64,000 nucleotides of DNA from a virus. A model generated the notes under the pieces. The model was not told the DNA's origin and made no database searches. It saw only the letters and a program-made list of their open reading frames with translations. The DNA lies in IMG/VR virus record IMGVR_UViG_3300032307_000723, positions 1-64,000 of that record; one strand, written 5' to 3'. The translations under genes were made by a program, and so were the position numbers. This document shows, in pieces, positions 10,701-18,939 of this stretch. Numbering within the stretch: position 1 is the stretch's first letter; every line of letters begins with the position of its first letter.

Positions 10701-11776
10701 AAACAGGGATTACTCAAACGAATAGTGTTATATTAACAATGTCATATAATGATGAAATTGAAATAACTGAAAATTCTAATTTAATCCTAACAAATCCGAA
10801 CGGGGGAGACAATAGATGTACAACAACATTAACCCAAACTATTTCGGCTAACATAACACAAACTGAGTCTGTTGGTAATGAGTGTTCTACCGCAGTTGGA
10901 GGTTCAAGAACTTTATTGGAGAATACAATAACTTATTTACCTACAACTTTACAAACATGGAATCCTACGGATATTGTTTGTAATTTCCAAAGTGTAAATT
11001 TTACCTCAATAAAGGGTAGTGGTGAAGCTATGCCAACTACAGTGTATGTTCCGGTAGACGGAACTAGAATGTACTTACCTATGTATGGTACTAAAAAAAT
11101 TAACCAATATAGTTTATCTGTTCCCCATAATATAAATTCAACAATTACTTTTATAAATTCTGGACCTATTTTACCATACTATTTTAATGGAATGCAGATG
11201 AGTACTGACGGAACTAAAGTTTTTGTATTTGGTAATGCGTACGAGGCGGTAATTAGAGAATACACATTATCGGTTCCGTGGGATATTACCACTATGTCAA
11301 CGAGTGTTAATGCAAGTTTAACTTATCCAATACCAGGCTCAAGTACTGCACTTGTAGGAAGAACTCCATCTTTTAATCGAGACGGAACTAAAATTTATGC
11401 AACTTACTATATAAATTTTGGTGGTCCTAATCCTAATATCGCAGCAGATATAGTTTGGGAATTATCGACACCATACTCATTATCAAGTGCTGGTACACCT
11501 ATAACTAGTAACATTACATCCTCTATTTCGACAATAACAGGTAACATGTATTTTGAAAACGGGACTGATAAGTATTTTACTGCTGTAGGTAATGGATTAC
11601 CTCAAGTTGCAGTATTTGAGAACGGAATAACTAATAATGATTTATATGGGGTGAACAATGAATGTCTTTTTGTTAGTCCTGATTGTCAAGATAATATTCA
11701 CATCTATGACTCTTTAAGAAGTTCTGGCTCACCATTTGTATGGACTTTAAGACAAAGTAAAACAGGGTTACTGTAA
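7715..11776 (+). CDS. Giant modular virion adhesin (Fib_succ, SprB-like and propeller domains)
   Basis: A 1353-residue protein. In order: an N-module (residues 1-93, MACKYYDITISEIDIADATG) paralogous to the one at 2628; a Fib_succ-type domain from about residue 94 (GYLYNWYAATDVRN, GGKLKETGLTYWNSPNVGAT, YDTICIGTQEWVSQNLTETK); a Cys-rich segment; Thr/Pro stalks; a SprB-type repeat at about 606-668 (LDGIISVNVTGGTAPYSYYW) and a second at about 820-890 (CDGSITANAQGGLAPYYYS); and a C-terminal beta-propeller-like region (about 1090-1340) with DGTKVFVF/REYTLSVPWD-type repeats. SprB is the Flavobacterium gliding adhesin, so these modules were probably acquired from such hosts. Role inferred: long fibre or surface-binding protein. 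Confidence 0.72.
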   Translation: MACKYYDITISEIDIADATGNTISPNLNGKVFVKYTDCDGIEQEVGYDTPGTYVDEFCANNDELVLIGFYSNNQPFSLTINSTYSEQGDCSVTCFGYLYNWYAATDVRNISAAGWEVPTISDYQILANYLGAAGNYVTNVVGGKLKETGLTYWNSPNVGATNEVGFNAIGSGVRTTGFGLLGTSGYLWTRDNPFPSGGYLAMLSNSNQNFVCATGNSYLKKDGYALRLKKITTTLVNGQTGTYVGNDGKTYDTICIGTQEWVSQNLTETKYRDLSDISNVTVQATWSGLTTGAYCIYNNDPVNVSGCPPLPPTPTTLCFEYIGLNYPNPSEVFLCDISSAPSLYNGKNYWILSDCAQPEQCSYFDIGFVWWNDLTSSWYNSTTLGGTGIYEALSELQNPGDYPIQIPGVYEWTFLPASFCTCCPSIINSNLGSCSEPTPTPTPTPTNTQTPTNTQTPTKTPTQTPTQTQTPTNTVTSSQTPSTTPISCGLGLIKTNSEYYYTDCCGNFISGFNNTGDGLQVSFNYNLPRGGVGKLNVPATISCPSPTPTPTQTVTPTNTVTPTVTPTNTTTPTPSITPSITPSNSPVARIQNSCDVITLFDMGISCNVIQNPSSPTSLDGIISVNVTGGTAPYSYYWNGNAGPQTLFGVTQGDYEIFVTDFSWPDGGPDFTASTICSLVGPTPTQTPTMTPTPTSTRPIQCVELCMIITDSLRGTTILGPIQFECYGYKNGQFTWFGEWNGKPLYIIWNPTNNKWEVYSDSQGNQLFNLGSTSLSNYGTIIASTSTSAIPVSAWNLYGEESNGNVTVTTGSCPEYSPLSLNLLATNNSCLNMVNCDGSITANAQGGLAPYYYSINGGITTQESPSFNNLCPNDYEVTVYDSAGGQQSSVANVGYNGSPVTYQLSITNSGSPVSSTVPNVSNNLTQSYKIVSVPPIPVGLTISFNLSISNTKIYQGPGNGTIDNTLIITKNGTEQTPTFVSNVPVIGNRPNCSPNIETGITQTNSVILTMSYNDEIEITENSNLILTNPNGGDNRCTTTLTQTISANITQTESVGNECSTAVGGSRTLLENTITYLPTTLQTWNPTDIVCNFQSVNFTSIKGSGEAMPTTVYVPVDGTRMYLPMYGTKKINQYSLSVPHNINSTITFINSGPILPYYFNGMQMSTDGTKVFVFGNAYEAVIREYTLSVPWDITTMSTSVNASLTYPIPGSSTALVGRTPSFNRDGTKIYATYYINFGGPNPNIAADIVWELSTPYSLSSAGTPITSNITSSISTITGNMYFENGTDKYFTAVGNGLPQVAVFENGITNNDLYGVNNECLFVSPDCQDNIHIYDSLRSSGSPFVWTLRQSKTGLL

Positions 11777-11798
11777 TAAAAAAAAAATAAAGAAAAAC

Positions 11799-11806
11799 TA
11801 TTTATA
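11799..11806 (+). promoter_or_regulatory. TATTTATA late-type promoter motif
   Basis: TATTTATA four bases before the ATG at 11811 of a tail-type gene. If used as a T4-like late promoter the transcript would be leaderless or nearly so. Confidence 0.45.
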
Positions 11807-11810
11807 ACCA

Positions 11811-14045
11811 ATGGCTTATATAATTAAAAATACTTCGGGACTAATTAACACAAGATTAACTGATGTGGGTAGAAGATACTTATCTCAGGGAAATTTCAAT
11901 ATTGCCTATTTTCAAATAGGGGATAGTGAGGTTAGTTATACTGCGGTTCCGAATTACAATCAGACTAATAATAATATTTTGATGCCGGCATTCAATGCTC
12001 AAAATGATACAGGTTCGCCTCAGAATAATAAACAAAATATTAAATATCCGTATTTTGTTCAGGGTAGTGCAGGTAATACATATGGTATTCCATATATGGA
12101 TAGTGATTTTCAGTCGGTTTATAATTCTGCTGGTGTAAAAGGGTTTTTTATGACAGGGGGAACTCAAGGAAATTGGGATGTTCAAACAAGTTCTGCATAT
12201 ACTATCACATCAAACTATCAAGTTGATATGCAAACTTTGACGGGTCAAACACAAATTGATATAAATTTAGACCCAATAATTTGTTCTCCAACAACAGGTA
12301 CACCGGCAATAAATGATTTTGTTACGATTATCTATGATGGTAATGGTGGTTGTGGTAATGTTGGAACCTATTCGATATTAACATATAAGATACAGGATTT
12401 AAATCCATCGACAGGGACTACAGGAACAACTACTTGGACATTAACATTAGACAGGTCAGTTCCTGATTATACCGGTAAAGTATTAGGTGGTGAAATGGGT
12501 AGAGTTTTAATTTATCCTTCAGGAATGACAGAACTTTATGACACAATAACACCGGCACCTTATTGGGATATAGATACAATTAACTTTGAATCTCCTTGTG
12601 ATATATCAAAACGAGAAAACACTGTGGTTTGGAATATGAATATTCCATGGACTGAAAATCCTGCAGGTTTGATGTTTGGGTATGAGGGATATTCGAACTA
12701 TGGTTCTGTAGGTTATATTGGAACTAAAGAATATTTGGGTTATAACGAGCCAAGTGGTCAAACTGACACCAGTAAAGTTTATTATTACAATTCATACGAT
12801 GAGGAGATTGTTGTTAAACCACAAGACCAAAAAGTAATATCAATTATCCATTACACCAATCAAGATATTGATAATGTGTATGGTGAGAAATTTGCGACAG
12901 TTCCATATGACCCTCAAACTCCAACTGATAATACTGGTTTAGCAAGACATTTTAAACTTACAATGCCAACATTGATGTGGCATAAATCATCAGGAACAAG
13001 TATTGGTGAAACATTTTGGATTGACCCTCCTGGTTATGATGATAAGAAATTATGTACTCCATACTATATTAAGTCAAGAAAAAATATTGATATGAATGAC
13101 CCGGGTATTAGATATTTCCATTTATGGGATACAAATCCGGATAGCAATGGTAATTTAAATAGAATTGGTAAAGTATTCCCCGACCAAGAAATAATTATTA
13201 TTGATGACGAGGAAGTTGTTGCATCTATGTCGTATAAATCAAATAGAAATTGGACATTACCTGCACCGAGATTATCTTTAATTTCTCCAAATATATGTGA
13301 ACCAAATAGTTCAACATCTACAGGTATTTTTACAACACCAACACAAAGCATGTGGATTACATATCGATTTGATTCAACAGGTTTTACTGATTCATTACAT
13401 TGTAACTATTATTCATTTATAAGTGCTAGTTCAGCGGCAACACAAACTAATAGTGATAATATTGCGGTTAAGTTTGGCCCTGAATTTAAATTTTTGAATC
13501 AACCTTTAAATACATATACAAGTGCTGATTTAAGTGGTTATTCTGCAAACTCTATGAAATTATTAGTTCAAATTGTTGAGGGAACTAATCGACCTATTTC
13601 AACGGCTTGGAAAGAAATTGATGTGACTTCTGAGATTAGTGGTTCATCTATAAATGGTTATATTACTATGAGTGGTATTACGGGAACTACATTCCAAATT
13701 AATCAACAAACGTATGATAATGCAGTACCATATAACTTGGGAACTTATATTGATTTACCACAGAATGGTCAATCAGAATATTTGAATTTTGGTGACGAGT
13801 ATTATTTTTATGGTAATTTGGAGACGGACATATCCGCTACCATTTATGAAATGAAATATCTTGTGAATTTAGGTCGAAACCAATTTACAAATACATCAAA
13901 TCCAACATGGATGTCAGGAACTACCTCATATGTTACCGAAATTGGCCTTTACAACTCACAAAAAGACCTTATGGTTGTATCTAAGCTACAATCACCTGAA
14001 TTACGACAGGGTATTCAACAATTTGTGGTTAAATTAGATTTCTAA
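11811..14045 (+). CDS. Tail/baseplate-type virion structural protein
   Basis: A 744-residue protein. The N-terminus (NTSGLINTRLTDVGRRYL, then FQIGDSEVSY) has the L-T-x-x-G-R ... x-x-G-D-S-E pattern seen in phage tail-fibre and baseplate proteins. The C-terminus (YVTEIGLYNSQKDLMVVSKL ... VVKLDF) is the typical I-T-E-I-G-L-Y-D-x-x-x-x-L ending of T4-like baseplate or tail-collar proteins. The central part is beta-rich and unrecognised. It follows the adhesin genes directly, which fits attachment of those fibres. The exact position in the virion cannot be told from sequence. Confidence 0.65.
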   Translation: MAYIIKNTSGLINTRLTDVGRRYLSQGNFNIAYFQIGDSEVSYTAVPNYNQTNNNILMPAFNAQNDTGSPQNNKQNIKYPYFVQGSAGNTYGIPYMDSDFQSVYNSAGVKGFFMTGGTQGNWDVQTSSAYTITSNYQVDMQTLTGQTQIDINLDPIICSPTTGTPAINDFVTIIYDGNGGCGNVGTYSILTYKIQDLNPSTGTTGTTTWTLTLDRSVPDYTGKVLGGEMGRVLIYPSGMTELYDTITPAPYWDIDTINFESPCDISKRENTVVWNMNIPWTENPAGLMFGYEGYSNYGSVGYIGTKEYLGYNEPSGQTDTSKVYYYNSYDEEIVVKPQDQKVISIIHYTNQDIDNVYGEKFATVPYDPQTPTDNTGLARHFKLTMPTLMWHKSSGTSIGETFWIDPPGYDDKKLCTPYYIKSRKNIDMNDPGIRYFHLWDTNPDSNGNLNRIGKVFPDQEIIIIDDEEVVASMSYKSNRNWTLPAPRLSLISPNICEPNSSTSTGIFTTPTQSMWITYRFDSTGFTDSLHCNYYSFISASSAATQTNSDNIAVKFGPEFKFLNQPLNTYTSADLSGYSANSMKLLVQIVEGTNRPISTAWKEIDVTSEISGSSINGYITMSGITGTTFQINQQTYDNAVPYNLGTYIDLPQNGQSEYLNFGDEYYFYGNLETDISATIYEMKYLVNLGRNQFTNTSNPTWMSGTTSYVTEIGLYNSQKDLMVVSKLQSPELRQGIQQFVVKLDF

Positions 14046-14047
14046 AT

Positions 14048-14650
14048 ATGGCAAAAAACATGAGGAAGGATTCCCCAAAAGTATTGGGGCTTGACGTGTC
14101 AACCAAAACAATTGGTTGGTCGTTATTTGATATTCAAAGTAAAGAATTATTGGAATTAACCCACATATCACCGGTTCCAAAACCTAAAGTGGAAGATAAA
14201 ATTGAGGAATTAATTCTTAAAAGTAATATCTTTAGACAAAAGTTAGAAAGTTATGCTGGTATGGGTATTAAATATGTGGTTATTGAAGAACCATTATTAA
14301 ACTCAAACAATGTATACACCGTTGGAACATTAATGAGGTTTAATACCTTAGTATGTAAAGAGGTTTATGATATTTTAGGTGTGGTACCTCATTTCATTTC
14401 AACTTATAATTCAAGAAAATTTGCATTCCCGGAATTAGTACAAGAGAACGATAAAGGTAAATTTGTTCTTTTTGGTGGATTACCAAAAACTATCGACAAA
14501 AAGAATATCATATGGGATTTAGTTGCAAAAAGAGAACCTCAAATCACTTGGCAATACACTAAGAATAGTACATTGAAAAAAGAAAATTTTGATATGACAG
14601 ATGCTTATACTTGTGCATTAGGTTATATGAAAATGAAAGAAATTTGGTAG
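14048..14650 (+). CDS. RuvC-like RNase H-fold nuclease
   Basis: A 200-residue protein. The first strand has the catalytic Asp in LGLDVSTKTIGWSLF, a second acidic residue sits in VVIEEPLL, and a C-terminal Asp in DMTDAYTCALGY. This D...E...D order is that of RuvC-family Holliday-junction resolvases and related RNase H-fold enzymes. It probably resolves branched DNA in replication or packaging intermediates, consistent with the primase, exonuclease and SbcCD genes that follow. It starts two bases after the previous stop. Confidence 0.72.
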   Translation: MAKNMRKDSPKVLGLDVSTKTIGWSLFDIQSKELLELTHISPVPKPKVEDKIEELILKSNIFRQKLESYAGMGIKYVVIEEPLLNSNNVYTVGTLMRFNTLVCKEVYDILGVVPHFISTYNSRKFAFPELVQENDKGKFVLFGGLPKTIDKKNIIWDLVAKREPQITWQYTKNSTLKKENFDMTDAYTCALGYMKMKEIW

Positions 14651-14674
14651 ATTAGAAAAAATGTTATAACTTTG
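14643..14674 (+). promoter_or_regulatory. Bacteroidota-type sigma-A promoter
   Basis: TTTG (14643-14646), a 20-base spacer and TAACTTTG (14667-14674), matching the -33 TTTG / -7 TAnnTTTG consensus. It would start transcription around 14680, ahead of the gene at 14698. Confidence 0.6.
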
Positions 14675-14697
14675 CTTAACAAATTAAAGTTAAGGTA

Positions 14698-15075
14698 ATG
14701 GTTAGGAAAGACATTGACACTAAAAATCTTCGAAAAACAATTTTAAAATTTTCAAAAGACATCCCTACAGTTGGAGAACGACATAGGGGTGTCTTTTCTA
14801 TTACAGGATATAGAGTTTATAATAGTTCACCAAGTACCGGTTACGTTGAGATTGATGTGATGTTTAAAGGTGAAATAAAGGCGGGTCTTTCATCTATTCG
14901 TCCTAACGAATGGTTTGGTTCGGATGTTAAAAACAATGACCGTTATCATATTTCACGGGTTAGACTTGGTAGATTCTTAAGAAGTCAGTTACTTAAAGAT
15001 ATTAATAACCACATGGGATATTTTGATGTTAAAATTAAATATGTAAACTCAATAAAAACAATAAAATGGATATAG
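14698..15075 (+). CDS. Conserved-looking phage protein, unknown function
   Basis: A 125-residue, basic protein with a mixed alpha/beta pattern (GVFSITGYRVYNSSPSTGYV, EIDVMFKGEIKAG). No motif I recognise. It has its own host-type promoter and its end overlaps the start of a small membrane protein gene. Its position between a resolvase and the primase suggests a link to DNA metabolism, but nothing in the sequence shows it. Confidence 0.6.
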   Translation: MVRKDIDTKNLRKTILKFSKDIPTVGERHRGVFSITGYRVYNSSPSTGYVEIDVMFKGEIKAGLSSIRPNEWFGSDVKNNDRYHISRVRLGRFLRSQLLKDINNHMGYFDVKIKYVNSIKTIKWI

Positions 15076-15227
15076 CTTTTTTTATAATTTGGGGTATTGC
15101 AACCCTATGGTGTATTTTAATAATACCAATCGGTAATAAAATTGAAAAACTTGATGATAGTAGTCGTTTGAAACAATGGTGGAAAAAACATATTGCGGAT
15201 TGGGACTTTTATGATAAATCAAAATAA
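15066..15227 (+). CDS. Small single-span membrane protein
   Basis: A 53-residue ORF beginning MDIAFFIIWGIATLWCILII, i.e. one N-terminal transmembrane helix, followed by a charged Trp-rich tail (LKQWWKKHIADWDFY). It overlaps the preceding gene by ten bases in another frame, the usual arrangement in this genome. Function unknown; it could anchor something at the inner membrane. Confidence 0.6.
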   Translation: MDIAFFIIWGIATLWCILIIPIGNKIEKLDDSSRLKQWWKKHIADWDFYDKSK

Positions 15228-15244
15228 TTTCTTATACTTAGAGA

Positions 15245-16159
15245 ATGGATGAAGAAGTTGAAGTATTAGTTGATTTACTTACCGATGTATTAGGTGACCC
15301 TAAAAATCATTACGAGTCAAAAGCTCAAATTTCTTTTGACTGCCCTGTTTGTGCGAATGAAAAAGGGTTAGACAAGGGTGATGGGAAAGGTAACTTGGAG
15401 ATTAATTATAGTAAACACGTTTATAAATGTTGGGTTTGCGGTGAATCAGAGGGAACACAAGGACCATTAGGTCGATTGTTTGATAAACACGGGACGAAAG
15501 AACAGAAAAAAGTTTATAACTTAATAAAACCTGAGGAGTTAAAAATTCAAGAATCTAAGAAAAATCAATTAAAACTTCCTGAGGGTTACACTCAATTTAA
15601 AGATTCTAATCCAAGGTTTATACCACATGCTGAAGCTTATCGATATTTAAAATCTCGAGGTATTACGGATGAGATTATTGAGAAATACCAAATAGGATAT
15701 ACCGTGAGTGGTGAATTTGCTTATAGGGTTATCGTACCATCGTTTGATAAAAACAATAGGTTAAATTATTTTATCGCTCGTTCATGGGTTCCAAATAAGA
15801 TGAAATATAAAAACCCTACGGCTGCTAAAGATGAAATCATATTCAACGAAAGTAGGATAGATTGGTTTAAAGATGTTTATTTGGTTGAAGGGGCGTTTGA
15901 TGGGTTCTTCTTAGATAATTCAATTGCGATGTTAGGTAAGAAAATGAGTTCATTATTATTCGAGACTCTATATGAAAATGCGTTAGGTAAGATTATTATT
16001 TGTTTAGATGAAGATGCTTGGGATGATGCATTAAAATTGTATCATGAATTAAATGGGGGTAGATTATACAATAAGATTAAAATAATTAAACCACCCAAAG
16101 ATATGGACGTTGCGGACTTGAAAGGTCAGATTGACGAATACTATTACGAAATAAAATAA
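15245..16159 (+). CDS. DnaG-type DNA primase
   Basis: A 304-residue protein. An N-terminal zinc-binding segment has CPVC (residues ~34-37) and CWVC (~62-65). A TOPRIM core follows, with the catalytic Glu in VYLVEGAFDGF, the Asp pair in IIICLDEDAWDDA, and KDMDVADL further on. It synthesises RNA primers for lagging-strand replication, equivalent to T4 gp61. It is shorter than bacterial DnaG because the helicase-binding domain is missing or reduced. It lies in a replication/recombination cluster. Confidence 0.85.
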   Translation: MDEEVEVLVDLLTDVLGDPKNHYESKAQISFDCPVCANEKGLDKGDGKGNLEINYSKHVYKCWVCGESEGTQGPLGRLFDKHGTKEQKKVYNLIKPEELKIQESKKNQLKLPEGYTQFKDSNPRFIPHAEAYRYLKSRGITDEIIEKYQIGYTVSGEFAYRVIVPSFDKNNRLNYFIARSWVPNKMKYKNPTAAKDEIIFNESRIDWFKDVYLVEGAFDGFFLDNSIAMLGKKMSSLLFETLYENALGKIIICLDEDAWDDALKLYHELNGGRLYNKIKIIKPPKDMDVADLKGQIDEYYYEIK

Positions 16160-16168
16160 TAAAAAAAT

Positions 16169-17014
16169 ATGATAGAATTAAAAACTATTGCACAAGAAAT
16201 ACGAGAACTAATTAGTCAAAGACAACAAGAATTAGGACTTACCTTTGAAGAGGATAATCACATCTATACCATGAATGGGAGGAATGATTATCCTTCTGTG
16301 TCTAAAGTATTGAAGAAATTTTATACAGAGTTCCCAACGGAGCAAGCAGCGTATAATAAAGCTAAGGGTGACCCACAAAAACAACAAGAATTGATTGAGG
16401 AGTGGGCGGCAGCCGGAACCTACTCAACCAATATGGGTAGTAGAGTTCACTTTGTCCTTGAAAAAGAAGTTATTGACCGAAATGGGTCTTACAAAGAAGT
16501 TAGACAACCGGTTTTTGAATGTGATAATACACAGATATTCAAGGGGGATAATATGATTACTGCCGGTAAAAACTTCCTTAACTTAATGGAACAACGAGGT
16601 GCGGTTCTACTTGATACTGAGATGGTATTGGGTGACCCGGAACTTGGATACACCGGACAACCCGATAAGGTATGGTTGATTATGAACATTCATCAAAATG
16701 AGTTTGGTTTGGTAATTACCGATTGGAAAACAAACAAACCAAAGAACTTCTTGGAAACAAGATATACCAAAAGAATGTTGGAACCATATCAAAATCAACC
16801 TGATATTGCATTAGGTCACTACTTCGTCCAATTACCTTTATATGGAAAATTACTTATAAAAATGTTACAAGGAACCAAATATGAAAACATTAAATTGTAT
16901 GGTTGTATTGTAACACACTTGAAAGAGAATGCCGAGTTTGATGAATATCGAGTACCAAAAGAGGTTATCACAACAACTTTGGAAATGGATATGAAAAAAT
17001 ATTTGGCCAAGTAA
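16169..17014 (+). CDS. PD-(D/E)XK exonuclease, RecB/Cas4-like
   Basis: A 281-residue protein with the RecB-nuclease motif order: GSRVHFVLEKEV (His), GYTGQPDKVWLI (catalytic Asp), VITDWKTNKPKN (D-x-K) and FVQLPLYGKLL (Q-x-x-x-Y). These are the metal-binding and catalytic residues of the PD-(D/E)XK superfamily. It probably degrades or processes double-stranded DNA ends, alongside SbcCD. Cas4-type Fe-S cysteines are not apparent, so it is better described as a RecB-like phage exonuclease. Confidence 0.8.
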   Translation: MIELKTIAQEIRELISQRQQELGLTFEEDNHIYTMNGRNDYPSVSKVLKKFYTEFPTEQAAYNKAKGDPQKQQELIEEWAAAGTYSTNMGSRVHFVLEKEVIDRNGSYKEVRQPVFECDNTQIFKGDNMITAGKNFLNLMEQRGAVLLDTEMVLGDPELGYTGQPDKVWLIMNIHQNEFGLVITDWKTNKPKNFLETRYTKRMLEPYQNQPDIALGHYFVQLPLYGKLLIKMLQGTKYENIKLYGCIVTHLKENAEFDEYRVPKEVITTTLEMDMKKYLAK

Positions 17015-17033
17015 AAAACTTTATTTACCTTTG
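17002..17033 (+). promoter_or_regulatory. Bacteroidota-type sigma-A promoter
   Basis: TTTG (17002-17005), a 20-base spacer and TACCTTTG (17026-17033) before the gene at 17056. The upstream element lies inside the end of the exonuclease gene. Confidence 0.65.
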
Positions 17034-17055
17034 TCGTCAATATAAACCAAACAAT

Positions 17056-17943
17056 ATGTCAAAAATTGATGATTTAAAAGTTAAGTATGTCAGTTTAAAA
17101 CCTGATACTTTTACCCGATTAGTTAACGGAGACGAAACTCCGACAAAAAAATATGCGGAATTTTTATTAAAGGCTTGGAGTAATAGGTCCAATAATGGGT
17201 GTGTTAGAACAATAGATAACTTGATTGATTTAGTTAAGAGATTCGATAGTCTTTTACCGTATATCAGTGAGAAAGACATTTACCATAAAAGTTATTATAA
17301 CATTAACTTGTTAAAAAATGTTGTAACTCGTGCTGAAGAAGAAAAAGATGTGAAGTCCTTTGATAGAGATGACCATGTTGAAGTTTTATATGAAGATGAT
17401 GAAACTCTTTTTGTTATTCCAAAAACTCATAGAGGTTCATTAAAATATGGTGCGAATACAAGATGGTGTACTGCGTCAAAAAACAATCCTGCGACGTTTA
17501 ACAATTATACGAGAAATGCCTTACTTGCTTATTTAATTGATAAAACAGATAAAACGACTCCTCAATATCGAAAGTTGGCGTTTTATTCTAATTGGAATAA
17601 CGTTGGGATAACAAGTGCAATTGAAATTTATAATACATCAGACAGTACTTGTCAAGATAAGTTAATTACGAGTGGTGGTTGGGGTGATGAGACACTTCTT
17701 AAAATGGTAACCATTTATAGGTTGAAGTTTGTTACTTATAAAAAAATCAAACAATCTATAGATAATGTTAGCTCATTTGGGAATACCTTAAAAAAGTTAG
17801 ATTTTGATTTATTAAAAGATAGCTTGGAAAAACTTGAACAATCGGTAGAACCTTCGTATATTTCTAATCTAAAGGAGAACATTGATAGTTTCCTTGAAAA
17901 ACTTAATACAAAACAATATGGAATTACAGCAACCAAAGATTAA
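17056..17943 (+). CDS. WCT-motif phage protein, unknown function
   Basis: A 295-residue protein. Its core (residues ~115-205) has LKYGANTRWCTASKNN with Cys138, followed by FNNYTRNALLAYLID. Two other proteins in this window (starting at 35903 and 48810) share the arrangement: V-x-Y-x-D, hydrophobic V-x-P, Y-G-x-x-T-x-W-C-(T/S), F-x-x-Y and a hydrophobic strand. The invariant Trp-Cys-Thr suggests an active or binding site, but no enzymatic activity is known to me. The C-terminal third is helical and charged. A host-type promoter precedes it. Confidence 0.65.
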   Translation: MSKIDDLKVKYVSLKPDTFTRLVNGDETPTKKYAEFLLKAWSNRSNNGCVRTIDNLIDLVKRFDSLLPYISEKDIYHKSYYNINLLKNVVTRAEEEKDVKSFDRDDHVEVLYEDDETLFVIPKTHRGSLKYGANTRWCTASKNNPATFNNYTRNALLAYLIDKTDKTTPQYRKLAFYSNWNNVGITSAIEIYNTSDSTCQDKLITSGGWGDETLLKMVTIYRLKFVTYKKIKQSIDNVSSFGNTLKKLDFDLLKDSLEKLEQSVEPSYISNLKENIDSFLEKLNTKQYGITATKD

Positions 17944-18154
17944 TTTAAAAGAGTGTCCTACGATAAAATGTGACTCATGTGATGGAATTTACTTTAGAGA
18001 GGTTATCTACCTAAAGAGAGTCCCTAAACTAATGACCGGGTCACCTGAAGACACAACCGTACCATTCCCGATTTACAAATGTGAATCTTGTGGACACGTA
18101 AACAAAGGGTTCAACCCATTTGAAGAAGAAGAAAAAACTTTAATTAAAGACTAA
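17918..18154 (+). CDS. Small zinc-ribbon protein
   Basis: 78 residues from the ATG at 17918 (MELQQPKINLKECPTIKC). Two CxxC pairs, CDSC and CESC, about 38 residues apart, fit a zinc ribbon. A longer frame from 17882 is possible but would add residues overlapping the previous gene. The stop overlaps the SbcD start (TAATGA), so it is co-translated with the SbcCD-type genes and may bind DNA or help that complex (inferred). Confidence 0.65.
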   Translation: MELQQPKINLKECPTIKCDSCDGIYFREVIYLKRVPKLMTGSPEDTTVPFPIYKCESCGHVNKGFNPFEEEEKTLIKD

Positions 18155-18939
18155 TGATAAACAGATTAGTACATTTTTCTGATTTACACGTCAGGTTATT
18201 CAAGGACCACGATTTATATCGTGGAATCCTTGAATCTGCCTTAAGTGAATGGAAAACATTACAACCGGACCGAATTGTGTTCACTGGTGACTTGGTTCAT
18301 TCCAAGAACCAAATGACACCTGAATTGGTTGAGTTCGTCGCTTGGATATTAACGGAATGTTCCAAGATAGCCAAAACTATTGTTATTATTGGGAATCACG
18401 ATTTTCTTGAAAACAATAATGCGAGATTGGATGCGTTAACACCAATCATTGATTCACTAAAGAACGATAACATTGTTTATTTAAAGAATCGTGGGGTTTA
18501 TCCTGATGATAACGTGAATTGGTGTGTTTATTCTTTAATGGAACATAACATTCCACCAGACATTAACAAATCAGAGAACAAGAATATTGGGTTATTCCAC
18601 GGACCTATTCAAGGTTTATACACCGACATTGGATTTAAATTTGAAGATGGGTTTGAGGTGAGTAAGTTTGATGGGTGTGACCTTGTATTATGTGGTGATA
18701 TCCACAAGAGACAAGTGTTTGATATCCCGGGTGGAAAGAAAGCGTATATGATTGGTTCAACCATTCAACAAAACTTTGGTGAGACCGTGAATAAACATGG
18801 ATACGGGGTTTATGAGATTGATAAAGACCAATATGACTTTGTTGACCTGCCTAATCCAAAACCATTCTTATCGTTCCGTATGGACTCATTCGATTGTATT
18901 GAAAAGGGTACGGAAAAACTTGTAAATGGAGGAAAATAA
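18154..18939 (+). CDS. sbcD: SbcD / T4 gp47-type recombination nuclease subunit
   Basis: A 261-residue metallophosphoesterase with all five signature blocks: SDLHVR (residues ~9-14), FTGDLVHS, IGNHDF, LFHGPI and CGDIHKR. These coordinate the two Mn ions. With the SbcC/gp46 ATPase it forms the Mre11-Rad50-type complex that processes double-strand ends for recombination-dependent replication. It is shorter than T4 gp47 (339 residues), mainly at the C-terminus. Two genes separate it from the one before sbcC, an unusual spacing. Confidence 0.85.
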   Translation: MINRLVHFSDLHVRLFKDHDLYRGILESALSEWKTLQPDRIVFTGDLVHSKNQMTPELVEFVAWILTECSKIAKTIVIIGNHDFLENNNARLDALTPIIDSLKNDNIVYLKNRGVYPDDNVNWCVYSLMEHNIPPDINKSENKNIGLFHGPIQGLYTDIGFKFEDGFEVSKFDGCDLVLCGDIHKRQVFDIPGGKKAYMIGSTIQQNFGETVNKHGYGVYEIDKDQYDFVDLPNPKPFLSFRMDSFDCIEKGTEKLVNGGK

